Translations under genes and position numbers: made by a program | Shown here: positions 27,568-35,338 of the stretch, piece by piece | Layout of the letters: every line of letters starts with the position of its first letter | Position numbering within the stretch: position 1 is the stretch's first letter | From: Pokkaliibacter plantistimulans | GTDB lineage: Bacteria; Pseudomonadota; Gammaproteobacteria; Pseudomonadales; Balneatricaceae | Length of the DNA stretch: 35,380 bases | Assembly: GCF_003194385.1 (NCBI RefSeq) | Contig: NZ_LAPT01000120.1 | Coordinates: 1 to 35,380 of the forward strand | Direction of reading: 5' to 3' | Notes under the pieces: generated by a model | The model's input: only the letters and a program-made list of their open reading frames with translations | The model's database searches: none | What the model was told of the DNA's origin: nothing

Positions 27568-27577
27568 TGTGATCACA
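27568..27577. promoter_or_regulatory. Candidate GntR operator 5 (aldehyde dehydrogenase promoter)
   Basis: A second perfect TGTGATCACA, three bases before the TTGACA of the plausible promoter of the aldehyde dehydrogenase gene. Confidence 0.6.
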
Positions 27578-27716
27578 AATTTGACACCCCTCTGCAGTGA
27601 CACTAAGAACAGCATGGCAGTCAACACCGCCCGTCAGGTCACTCGCAGATCCGTCCCAGCCACCCCATGGGCACGTCGAGCAGCACGCTACGCCGCTCCG
27701 GCCAGAGAGGATAACC

Positions 27717-29222
27717 ATGAGCAACAGTAAAACCCTTGCCGACTGGCAGGCTCTCGCCCACAGCATCCGTATTCCCGGTCAGGCCATTATCGACGGCAAA
27801 GCCTGCGATGCCCTGTCCGGCAAACGCTTTACCCCCATTAACCCGGCTAACGGCCAGCCGCTGGGTGACGTCGCCGAGTGCGATGCCGCTGATGTGGATG
27901 TCGCCGTCGCAGCCGCCCGTCGCGCCTTTGCAGACCGCCGCTGGGCAGGCATGGCACCGGGCCAGCGCAAGCGCATCATGCAACGCTGGGCGGCACTGAT
28001 TGATGAGCACACTGACGAACTGGCTCTGCTGGAAACCCTCAATATGGGTAAACCCATCAGCGACAGCCTGAGTGTGGATGTGCCCGCTACCTCCCGCTGC
28101 ATCGCCTGGTACGGTGAAGCTATCGACAAGATCTATGACGAAATCGCTCCCACCGCCAGTAACGCGCTGGCCACCATTACTCGTGAGCCGGTCGGCGTCG
28201 TGGCCGTGGTGGTGCCCTGGAACTTCCCCATGATCATGGCCGCATGGAAACTCGGCCCGGCGCTGGCCGCAGGCAACTCGGTGGTACTGAAGCCTGCCGA
28301 GCAGTCGCCACTGACGGCTATTCGTCTGGCGGAACTGGCGCTGGAAGCCGGTATTCCTGCGGGTGTGCTCAATGTGCTGCCAGGCTTTGGCCCGACCGCG
28401 GGCAAGGCCCTTGGCCTGCATATGGATGTGGATGCGCTGGCGTTCACCGGCTCCACCGATGTGGGCAAGCTGTTCATGCAGTATGCCGGTCAGTCCAACC
28501 TGAAGAAGGTCGGACTGGAATGCGGCGGCAAATCACCGCACATCATTCTCGATGACTGCGAAGACCTCGACGCCGCCGCCACCGCAGCGGCCTGGGGCAT
28601 CTTCTTCAATCAGGGGGAGATGTGCACCGCAGGCTCACGTCTGATCGTGCATGAAAAGGTCTATGACCGGGTGCTGGCCAAAATTGCTGAGGTCGCCGCC
28701 ACCCTGCAGCCCGGCGATCCACTGGACCCGGCCACTTCGCTCGGAGCGCTGGTGGAACACAAACATATGGAACGGGTGCTGGACTATATCCGCATCGGTC
28801 AGGAAGAAGGTGCAACCCTTTATCTGGGTGGCCAGCAGGTACGGCAGGACACCGGCGGCGCCTTTGTGCAACCCACGGTCTTCAGCGATGTGAACAACAG
28901 CATGCGCATCGCTCAGGAAGAAATCTTCGGCCCGGTGCTGGCGGCCATCCGCGTCAAAGATGCTGATGAAGCCCTGCAGGTGGCCAATGATGTCTGCTAC
29001 GGTCTGGGCGCTGCCGTCTGGACCAGCAATATCAATACCGCCCACCGCATCAGCCGTGGCCTGCGCGCCGGTGTGGTGTACGTCAACTGTTACGATGCCG
29101 ACGACATCACCGTGCCCTTCGGTGGCTACAAACAGTCGGGCATCGGCCGCGACAAATCGCTGCATGCCTTTGACAAGTACACCGAACTCAAGACCACCTG
29201 GATTCGCTTAACCGGCTGTTAA
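27717..29222 (+). CDS. puuC: NAD-dependent aldehyde dehydrogenase of polyamine breakdown (PuuC/KauB-like)
   Basis: A 501-residue enzyme that oxidises gamma-glutamyl-aminobutyraldehyde or free 4-aminobutyraldehyde and related aldehydes. It has the general base Glu268 in GLECGGKSPHII and the nucleophile Cys303 in QGEMCTAGSR. The cofactor loop VVPWNFPMIMAAWKLGPALAAGN and FTGSTDVGKLFM are intact, and PFGGYKQSGIGRDKS sits near the end. The ATG at 27717 follows GAGAGG. The frame extends to 27597 but crosses the promoter region. The next gene, an aminotransferase, starts about 165 bases later on the same strand. Assignment to polyamines rests on sequence type and neighbours. Confidence 0.9.
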   Translation: MSNSKTLADWQALAHSIRIPGQAIIDGKACDALSGKRFTPINPANGQPLGDVAECDAADVDVAVAAARRAFADRRWAGMAPGQRKRIMQRWAALIDEHTDELALLETLNMGKPISDSLSVDVPATSRCIAWYGEAIDKIYDEIAPTASNALATITREPVGVVAVVVPWNFPMIMAAWKLGPALAAGNSVVLKPAEQSPLTAIRLAELALEAGIPAGVLNVLPGFGPTAGKALGLHMDVDALAFTGSTDVGKLFMQYAGQSNLKKVGLECGGKSPHIILDDCEDLDAAATAAAWGIFFNQGEMCTAGSRLIVHEKVYDRVLAKIAEVAATLQPGDPLDPATSLGALVEHKHMERVLDYIRIGQEEGATLYLGGQQVRQDTGGAFVQPTVFSDVNNSMRIAQEEIFGPVLAAIRVKDADEALQVANDVCYGLGAAVWTSNINTAHRISRGLRAGVVYVNCYDADDITVPFGGYKQSGIGRDKSLHAFDKYTELKTTWIRLTGC

Positions 29223-29385
29223 GACAGCTATTTGCTGCGCCCCGGCCAGCTCGCTGGCCGACCGTATCACTGCACCCCGAACAGCGTTGTACTGCCGATG
29301 GCCCCGCCACCGGCAGTCGGAGCAGTGCGCCCCGGCAATTTCGTCCGATAAGGCTTCGCGCAGCTAACCCCAATGGAGCGTTGCA

Positions 29386-30774
29386 ATGAACAACCCGATG
29401 AACACTGCCGCACACCCCGAGCGCACTCGTGAAGAGTGGCAACATCTCGATCGCCAGCATCACCTGCATCCCTTTACCGACTTCAAGGAGCTGGCAGGCA
29501 AAGGTTCACGCATTATCAGTCGCGCTGAAGGCGCCTATGTCTGGGATGTCGATGGCCACCAGATTCTCGACGGCATGGCCGGGCTGTGGTGCGTCAATGT
29601 CGGCTATGGCCGCAAGGAAATTGCCGACGCGGTCTATACCCAGATGCAGCAACTGCCGTACTACAACAACTTCTTCCAGACCGCCCATCCGCCCGCTATC
29701 GAACTGGCCAGACAGCTGACCGAGCTGGCGCCACGCTTCAAGCAGGTGTTTTTCACCGGCTCCGGTTCCGAAGCCAACGACACCGTGCTGCGTATGATCT
29801 GGCGCTACTGGCAGCTGCAGGACCAGCCGCAGCGGCGGGTGGTAATTTCCCGCAAGAACGCCTATCACGGCAGCACCCTTGGCGGTGCCAGCCTCGGCGG
29901 CTTTGGCGTGGTGCATGAGCAGATGGGCACCCTGATTCCCGATATCGTCCATATCAACCAGCCCTACTGGTACGGTGAAGGTCAGGACATGTCGCCGGAA
30001 GAGTTCGGCCTGCTGCGCGCCCGCGAACTGCGCGACACCATCGAAGAGATCGGTGCCGACAAGGTGGCAGCCTTTATCGGCGAGCCGATTCAGGGCGCAG
30101 GCGGTGTGATCATTCCCCCTGCGACTTACTGGCCGGAAATCCAGAAGATCTGTGATGAATACGGCATCCTGCTGGTGACCGATGAAGTGATCTGCGGCTT
30201 TGGCCGCACCGGCGAATGGTTCGGTGCTGACTATTTCGGCGTCAAACCCGACCTGATGCCGGTCGCCAAGGGCATTACCTCCGGCTATATCCCGCTGGGC
30301 GGGGTGATGGTCAGCGAGCGGGTCAGTGACGTGCTGATGGGCGATGCCGGTGAGTTCTACCACGGCTTCACCTATTCCGGCCATCCGGTGGCCTGCGCGG
30401 CGGCACTGGCCAATCTGGCCATACTGCGGCAGGAGCATCTGGTCACCCGCATCCGGGATGACATCGGCCCCTATCTGCAGCAGCAGCTGCGTACCCTGCA
30501 GGCACATCCGCTGGTCGGTGAAGTACGTGGTCTGGGCCTGTTTGGCGCCATCGAACTGGTGGCCGACAAGGCCAGCCACCGCCGCTTTGACAGCAAACAG
30601 GGCGTTGGTATGCGTTGCCGCGAGCACTGCTTCCAGAACGGTCTGATCATGCGCGCCGTAAGTGACACCATGATCATCGCCCCACCCTTTATTCTCAGCC
30701 ACGCTCAGGTCGATGAGCTGGTCAGCAAGGCATGGAAATGTCTGGACCTGACCGCCCGCTCCATCGCGGGCTGA
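29386..30774 (+). CDS. spuC: Polyamine/putrescine:pyruvate aminotransferase (class III, SpuC-like)
   Basis: A 462-residue PLP enzyme, probably moving the amino group of putrescine (or cadaverine, or a related polyamine) to pyruvate and giving an aminoaldehyde for the upstream dehydrogenase. Class III marks are FTGSGSEANDTVLRM for phosphate binding, ISRKNAYHGSTLGGASLGG, LLVTDEVICGFGRTG with the PLP aspartate, and Lys295 in PVAKGITSGYIPLGG. The substrate-entry motif GLWCVNVGYGR is common to omega-aminotransferases. The ATG follows GGAG by seven bases. A terminator follows. PuuE-type GABA aminotransferase is a less likely alternative given the length and N-terminus. Confidence 0.88.
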   Translation: MNNPMNTAAHPERTREEWQHLDRQHHLHPFTDFKELAGKGSRIISRAEGAYVWDVDGHQILDGMAGLWCVNVGYGRKEIADAVYTQMQQLPYYNNFFQTAHPPAIELARQLTELAPRFKQVFFTGSGSEANDTVLRMIWRYWQLQDQPQRRVVISRKNAYHGSTLGGASLGGFGVVHEQMGTLIPDIVHINQPYWYGEGQDMSPEEFGLLRARELRDTIEEIGADKVAAFIGEPIQGAGGVIIPPATYWPEIQKICDEYGILLVTDEVICGFGRTGEWFGADYFGVKPDLMPVAKGITSGYIPLGGVMVSERVSDVLMGDAGEFYHGFTYSGHPVACAAALANLAILRQEHLVTRIRDDIGPYLQQQLRTLQAHPLVGEVRGLGLFGAIELVADKASHRRFDSKQGVGMRCREHCFQNGLIMRAVSDTMIIAPPFILSHAQVDELVSKAWKCLDLTARSIAG

Positions 30775-30831
30775 TCACGGCTGTTAGCAGCCACCGAATA
30801 CCTGTTTAAACCACTGCGTTCTGTTTACCCC

Positions 30832-30864
30832 GCCCGGCCAGAGTGATCTGTCCGGGCTTTTTTG
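30832..30864 (+). terminator. Terminator after the aminotransferase gene
   Basis: The 6-bp arms GCCCGG (30832-30837) and CCGGGC (30852-30857) are followed by TTTTTTGTTTT, 58 bases after the stop codon. Confidence 0.8.
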
Positions 30865-30951
30865 TTTTAGAGATTAGTTCACAAGCTAACCCTCGGAGTC
30901 TGAGCAACAGGCTCAAATTTCAATACAAATGAGGATTAAAACCTACTAACA

Positions 30952-31260
30952 TTAAGCTTTCCTTCTAAACCCTGTCGAAATAAACAGTCCCGCAACTATT
31001 ACACCAAAAAACAGCCAGCCATAATCCACTACAAAATAATAAATGGCATCACCCGGAAAACCATTCTCGTCCCGAACAATAATGGCACTCTCGGGTAAAG
31101 TTATATCGACAAACTCGGTAGAAAAAGAGGGATTATCCTTCCAAAACAAGGTAGTGGATGGTTCATCGCTGTACGTTAGCACCCCTGTAAACAGTCTCAG
31201 TGCAATGCTGCCCAGCAAAAAAGATAAGGCAAGCAGTGTTTTAAGGTTTAACAAAGCCAT
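30952..31260 (-). CDS. Small membrane protein of unknown function
   Basis: A 102-residue protein with two predicted membrane helices (about 7-29 and 76-97) around a roughly 45-residue loop (SDEPSTTLFWKDNPSFSTEF and on), ending in FRRKA, which would face the cytoplasm. The loop holds no cysteines and no recognisable motif. AAGGGGGAAG precedes the ATG. The start overlaps the end of the amidase pseudogene by 20 bases, so the two were once translationally coupled. The DNA is clearly richer in AT than the flanks, hinting at transfer. It could have been an immunity, holin or anchoring partner of the amidase, but nothing in the sequence proves that. Confidence 0.55.
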   Translation of the reverse strand: MALLNLKTLLALSFLLGSIALRLFTGVLTYSDEPSTTLFWKDNPSFSTEFVDITLPESAIIVRDENGFPGDAIYYFVVDYGWLFFGVIVAGLFISTGFRRKA

Positions 31261-31798
31261 ACTTCCCCCTTAAACCATCAATTTTCGCCATAATTTCGCT
31301 CCCCGGACAGCTATAGCCCTGATTAGGCAAATACTCTTTATGCCCACCCAAATAACGAATTGGAAAAAATGTCTGTAGTGTCGTGATCAACTTATTCAGC
31401 GCATTAAGGTTGGTATTTGAGAGGTCATCATCAATATCCCACCATTGATGATCAAAGTCCCCCATCATCAGAATGCCTATTTTCCCTGAGTTAGCATTCT
31501 GTACATGCGAGCCTTTATAAACGATTTCCCGGCCTTCATAGATCGTTCCTGTCGGGTGAATCAGAAAATGACACCCCACATCGTCATAACGATTTTTGAC
31601 CATATGGTGATATTCAATTTCTTTAAGGTCTTTCATGCCATCATTGCCTGAATGATGGATAGCGATACTATCAAAAGCTCAGTCTGCAACAAGATTGTTG
31701 TATAACGGCTTTCGAGTTCCCCACCGGGAGCGGCTGATAACATTACAGCGGGTAAGAATGACGTTCTAAATAGAACGACGAGATACAGGTATTGTCAT
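31241..31798 (-). pseudogene. Decayed N-acetylmuramoyl-L-alanine amidase (Amidase_2/PGRP, T7-lysozyme-like)
   Basis: A frame of 186 codons from ATG 31798 (AAAGGGATGT upstream) to 31243 encodes a complete Amidase_2/PGRP domain but carries two in-frame stops: TAG at codon 11 (31766-31768) and TGA at codon 40 (31679-31681). Between and after them the family pattern is continuous: ISRSRWGTRKP, AFDSIAIHHSGN, KEIEYHHM, FLIHPTGTIYEGRE, GSHVQNANSGKIGIL, LGGHKEY and SCPG. The zinc ligands would be the His of IHHSG, a later His and the Cys of SCPG. The catalytic Tyr of the DVGYHF motif is Cys76 here (DVGCHF). Three independent lesions fit decay rather than sequencing error. Translation from ATG 31636 would give 131 residues lacking the first zinc histidine, so it could not work as an amidase. 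Confidence 0.75.
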
Positions 31799-31883
31799 AT
31801 ACATCCCTTTATTTAGACGCTACTACAACCTTGAGTAGCTAAAGGAAAGCCTCACTCGAAGGCTTCCCGAACCACACAATAAA

Positions 31884-31899
31884 TGCTTCTGCAGAAGCA
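31884..31899 (-). terminator. Perfect 16-bp palindrome, possible lysA terminator
   Basis: TGCTTCTGCAGAAGCA is a perfect palindrome. On the minus strand it forms a 6-bp stem with loop TGCA and is followed by TTTATTG, 28 bases after the lysA stop codon. A longer imperfect hairpin (31841-31866, GGAAAGCCT with AAGGCTTCC) lies beyond it. Termination is plausible but the T-run is short. Confidence 0.45.
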
Positions 31900-31926
31900 C
31901 TCATTGCCTATCTATTACAGTGCCTA

Positions 31927-33174
31927 TCAATCCAGCAATTCAGCCGCCAGCAATTCCTCAAACGTCTGACGGCGGCGAATCACCCGTGATGCATCACCGT
32001 CCACCAGATATTCCGTGGCATAGCGACGGCTGTTGTAGTTAGAGGACATGGTGGCGCCGTAAGCACCGGCATCGTGGAACACCACCAGATCACCCACCGC
32101 CGCGACGGGCAGATCCTGGCTTTCCACTACGCCTTCCGCCCCCTGCGTAAAGACATCACCGGACTCACACAGTGGCCCGGCCACGGTTGTAGGTTGCAGC
32201 TCGGCAGCGCTCAAATCACGGCCATCCCCCGCCACCACGGAAATGCGGTGGAAGCTGCCGTACATGGCGGGGCGCATCAGCTCGTTAAAACCGGCATCCA
32301 CCAGCGTGAAGTGGCGGCTGCCCATATATTTGCTGGCCCGCACTTCGGCCACCAGCACGCCTGACTCGGCCACCAGGAAGCGACCCGGTTCCAGCTCCAG
32401 CCGTACAGGATGACCCAGATGGTCAGCGATACGCTGGCGCACGGCGTCCCACAGCTCGAAGTAATGCGCGGTATCGACCGGCTCATCACTGTCACGGTAG
32501 GGGATCGACAGGCCGCCACCGGCGGAAATCGCTTCCAGATCGTGATCCGCCTGTTTGACCAGCTCGATCATGGCCTCGCCCACCTGCTGCAGGTGGTCAT
32601 AGTCCACGCCCGAGCCGATATGCAGATGCAGGCCAACCAGTTTCAGGCCGTACTGACGCACGGCGGCAATCGCCTGCGGCAGTTCGGTGTGCCAGATGCC
32701 GTGTTTGCTGTTCTCGCCGCCGGTATTAGTTTTGCGGCTGTGGCCATGGCCAAAACCGGGGTTCACACGAATCCATACGCGATGGCCGGGCGACTGCGGG
32801 CCGAGCTGATGCAGCATATCCAGCGAGCCGACGTTGACTTCGATCTTGTCAGCCACCACCCGCTCCAGCGTCTGGCGATCAAACAGGTCAGCGGTAAACA
32901 CCACTTCCGCTTCCCCTTCGGTGGTGGTCAGGCGATAGCCTGCGCGTTTGGCGCGCTCCAGCTCACCCAGAGATACCGAATCGACCTTGATACCGATCTC
33001 GCGCATCAGGCTGAGAATATGGATGTTGGAGCAGGCTTTCTGGGCAAAGCGGACGGTATCGAACTGCTTGAGCTGCGCCGCCTTGGCACGGATAACCGCC
33101 GCGTCATAGCACCACAGGGGGGTGCCCTGCTGCTGCGCCAGGGTGGCAATCAGTTGATCGGACAGCGTGCTCAT
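31927..33174 (-). CDS. lysA: Diaminopimelate decarboxylase LysA
   Basis: A 415-residue PLP enzyme that makes lysine from meso-diaminopimelate, the last step of lysine synthesis. It follows E. coli LysA closely. The PLP lysine is Lys46 in VRFAQKACSNIHIL. Then come VNPGFGHGHSRKTNTGGENSKHGIW, HLHIGSGVDY, AISAGGGLSIPY, LEPGRFLVAESG, and the active-site GPLCESGDVF with HDAGAYGATMSSNYNSR. The ATG at 33174 has AGGAG eight bases upstream. The open frame to 33291 overlaps the control region. It is divergent from lysR, as in enterobacteria, where LysR activates lysA when diaminopimelate is high and lysine low. Confidence 0.95.
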   Translation of the reverse strand: MSTLSDQLIATLAQQQGTPLWCYDAAVIRAKAAQLKQFDTVRFAQKACSNIHILSLMREIGIKVDSVSLGELERAKRAGYRLTTTEGEAEVVFTADLFDRQTLERVVADKIEVNVGSLDMLHQLGPQSPGHRVWIRVNPGFGHGHSRKTNTGGENSKHGIWHTELPQAIAAVRQYGLKLVGLHLHIGSGVDYDHLQQVGEAMIELVKQADHDLEAISAGGGLSIPYRDSDEPVDTAHYFELWDAVRQRIADHLGHPVRLELEPGRFLVAESGVLVAEVRASKYMGSRHFTLVDAGFNELMRPAMYGSFHRISVVAGDGRDLSAAELQPTTVAGPLCESGDVFTQGAEGVVESQDLPVAAVGDLVVFHDAGAYGATMSSNYNSRRYATEYLVDGDASRVIRRRQTFEELLAAELLD

Positions 33175-33293
33175 TATGCGTACTCCTGAATTCTGTCGAT
33201 GGCTGCGAACGAGGCAGCAGCCCAAAAATGAAGGACTTATTGAAGCATGGCGGTCACCCTCCAGAAAAATATCAATTTTTCTACAGGCCATTC

Positions 33294-33304
33294 ATATCTG
33301 ATAT
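33294..33304. promoter_or_regulatory. Candidate LysR box between lysA and lysR
   Basis: ATATC-T-GATAT is a perfect 5-bp dyad with a one-base centre inside TTCATATCTGATATAAGG. It lies in the 180-bp gap between the divergent genes. LysR-type boxes usually contain T-N11-A dyads, so this is a reasonable recognition site, but assignment is by position only. Confidence 0.4.
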
Positions 33305-33352
33305 AAGGTGGGACTATTTCCACGGCACGCCGATGTCTAACGAGGACCACTC

Positions 33353-34264
33353 ATGTCAGTCACCCTGCGCCATATCGAAGTCTTTCGTGCCGTGATGACC
33401 AGCGGCAGCGTCACTGCCGCCGCCGCCATGCTGCACACCTCGCAGCCGACCGTCAGCCGTGAGCTGGCGCGCTTTGAATATCTGACCCGGATGACGCTGT
33501 TTGAGCGCAGCAAGGGCCGCTTGCGCCCGACGGCACAGGGGCTGCTGCTGTTTGAAGAAGTGCAGCGAGCCTATTTTGGTCTGGAGCGCATCGTCAATAC
33601 TGCCGCCACGCTGCGCCAGTTCGAGCAGGGCCAGCTGTCTATCGCCTGCCTGCCGGTGTTTTCCCAGTCGCTGCTGCCGCAGGTGTGCCGCCACTTTGTC
33701 AGCCAGTTCCCCAAGGTCAATATCAGCATCACACCGCAGGAGTCGCCGCTGCTGGAAGAGTGGCTGGCCGCCCAGCGCTATGATCTGGGCCTGACCGAGG
33801 TGGCGCAGGCGCCACAGGGCACCGAGCTGGATGCGGTGATCGTGCTGGATGAGGTCTGTGTGCTACCGCAGGGCCATGCGCTGGCCAGCAAAACCGTGCT
33901 GACCCCGGGCGATTTTGCCGGGCAGGCCTTTATCAGTTTGTCGGCACTGGACAGCTACCGGCAGCAGATCGACAGCACCTTTGCCCGCCATGAGGTCGAG
34001 CGGCAGCTGGTGATTGATACCCACAGCGCGGCATCGGTGTGCGCCATGGTGCGAGAAGGTATCGGGGTGGCCATCGTCAACCCGCTCACCGCGCTGGACT
34101 ACGCCGGTCAGGGCGTGGTGATCCGGCGTTTCAGCGAGTCGATCCCGTTCACCGTCAGTCTGGTGCGGCCACTGCACCGCCCGCCTTCGCCACTGGTCAG
34201 CGCCTTTACTGACGCGCTGCAGGTGGCTGCCGGGCAGATCAGACAGCAGTTACAGCCACGTTAG
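33353..34264 (+). CDS. lysR: LysR, transcriptional activator of lysA
   Basis: A 303-residue LysR-type regulator. The N-terminal winged helix-turn-helix (about 5-65) reads LRHIEVFRAVMTSGSVTAAAAMLHTSQPTVSRELARFE. The effector-binding domain (about 92-290) has GQLSIACLPVFSQSLLPQ, ITPQESPLLEEWLAAQRYDLGLTE, THSAASVCAMVREGIGVAIVNPL and VSLVRPLHRPPSP, each nearly the same as in E. coli LysR. Together with the divergent lysA this is the orthologous pair. The effector should be diaminopimelate (co-inducer), antagonised by lysine. No terminator was found after it. Confidence 0.93.
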   Translation: MSVTLRHIEVFRAVMTSGSVTAAAAMLHTSQPTVSRELARFEYLTRMTLFERSKGRLRPTAQGLLLFEEVQRAYFGLERIVNTAATLRQFEQGQLSIACLPVFSQSLLPQVCRHFVSQFPKVNISITPQESPLLEEWLAAQRYDLGLTEVAQAPQGTELDAVIVLDEVCVLPQGHALASKTVLTPGDFAGQAFISLSALDSYRQQIDSTFARHEVERQLVIDTHSAASVCAMVREGIGVAIVNPLTALDYAGQGVVIRRFSESIPFTVSLVRPLHRPPSPLVSAFTDALQVAAGQIRQQLQPR

Positions 34265-34406
34265 CCAGAAAGCGTGATGCCTCCGCGTGGCCGCCGGTGA
34301 GCAATTTTATCCAAGTGCGCTACCGCCGAACGCGCTACAGTACATCCTCTCGATCATCAGACCATGACGGACTCAACAGCCGTGGCCCATCGGGAGGGAG
34401 GCGTTC

Positions 34407-35255
34407 ATGAGCGATCACAATCAGTTTCAGTTCAGCAGCAGCAGCCATTTGCCCGGCGTCACCCTGCTGCATGCCGATATGGACGACTTCCACTACGACC
34501 GTCATGCCCATGAAGAGCACGCCTTCGGCATCACCCTGACGGGGATGCAGGAATTCTTCAGCGGCGGCCATCATCACCGCAGCCATCCCGGCCAGATCAT
34601 TCTGTTCAACCCGGAAGAAGTGCACGACGGCAACTCCGGCGGCGAGGTGCCGCTGTCGTATCAGATGCTGTATGTCCCGCCGGAAACACTGGGCGCGCTG
34701 GTGGCATCGGTCTCAGGCAAAACGGTGCGCCACCCGGAGCAGTGCCGTTTTCGCGCCAGCGATACCCTGTTGTGGGATGAGCCGTTGCGCCAGCATTTGC
34801 AGACGCTGGGGCAGATGATCCAGCGCGGTCAGGGCAGCCAGATCGAACAGGAACAGCAACTGCTGGGTATCGCTGAACGGCTGGCGCAGCGTGAAGGCAG
34901 TGTGGCTGAATCCACCCAGCGCCCCCGCACCGACCGGCTACTGCGCCGGGCCAAGGATTTTATTCAGGCGCATATGCACGAAGACATCAATCTGGATGCC
35001 ATCAGTGCCGCCGCCAATCTGTCCAAGTACCACTTTTTGCGGCTGTTCCGGCAGCAGTTTGGCATCACGCCGCACCAGTACGTCCTTAACTGCCGCATCA
35101 ATGCCGCCCGCAGTGCGCTGGCAACGGGCGGCAAGCTGGAAGAGGTCGCCCTGCAGCATGGCTTTACCGATCTCAGCCATTTCAACCGCCGCTTCAAGCG
35201 CATTTATGGCATGACGCCGCGTCAGTATCAGAGCTGCCTGCAGCACTCGGCATAG
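34407..35255 (+). CDS. AraC-family transcriptional regulator with N-terminal cupin
   Basis: A 282-residue regulator. The N-terminal AraC_binding cupin (about 15-150) contains HYDRHAHEEHAFGITLTGMQEF and HPGQIILFNPEEVHDG. The C-terminal domain (about 185-280) has both helix-turn-helices: INLDAISAAANLSKYHFLRLFRQQFGITPHQYVL, then LEEVALQHGFTDLSHFNRRFKRIYGMTPRQYQ, the usual AraC ending. GGGAGGGAGG precedes the ATG. The effector is unknown. Regulators of this build often sit next to an amino-acid exporter gene, and any such partner would lie beyond the right edge. Confidence 0.9.
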   Translation: MSDHNQFQFSSSSHLPGVTLLHADMDDFHYDRHAHEEHAFGITLTGMQEFFSGGHHHRSHPGQIILFNPEEVHDGNSGGEVPLSYQMLYVPPETLGALVASVSGKTVRHPEQCRFRASDTLLWDEPLRQHLQTLGQMIQRGQGSQIEQEQQLLGIAERLAQREGSVAESTQRPRTDRLLRRAKDFIQAHMHEDINLDAISAAANLSKYHFLRLFRQQFGITPHQYVLNCRINAARSALATGGKLEEVALQHGFTDLSHFNRRFKRIYGMTPRQYQSCLQHSA

Positions 35256-35287
35256 ACTTCAGCGCTCAACCTCAGCACCTGTTCTGA

Positions 35288-35318
35288 GCAGCGCATCCGC
35301 GCTGCGCTCTCTGTTTCT
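35288..35318 (+). terminator. Possible terminator of the AraC-family gene
   Basis: The 7-bp arms GCAGCGC (35288-35294) and GCGCTGC (35299-35305), loop ATCC, are followed by a C/T-rich stretch with only short T-runs. It lies 32 bases after the stop codon. Confidence 0.45.
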
Positions 35319-35338
35319 CTGCACAAATAAGACTCACC

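Larger units (their letters stand above)
27362..27716. promoter_or_regulatory. Divergent control region between puuD and the aldehyde dehydrogenase
   Basis: About 355 gene-free bases with three TGTGATCACA-type palindromes. On the minus strand, TTGACA (27419-27424) lies just upstream of operator 27396-27405. On the plus strand, TTGACA (27581-27586) is followed after 17 bases by TAAGAA (27604-27609), just downstream of operator 27568-27577. One regulator could therefore control both directions. Confidence 0.6.

Noticed and set aside
27541-27577. CRP site
   Set aside because: TGTGA and TCACA are fused without the six-base spacer that CRP needs in each TGTGATCACA copy.
31636-31766. Frameshift reading that joins ATG-TTA-TCA (MLSAAPGGELESRY...) to the amidase domain by one added T
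   Set aside because: The unshifted frame already contains the family motif ISRSRWGTRKP directly upstream of IHHSGN, so two nonsense codons explain the gene better than a frameshift.
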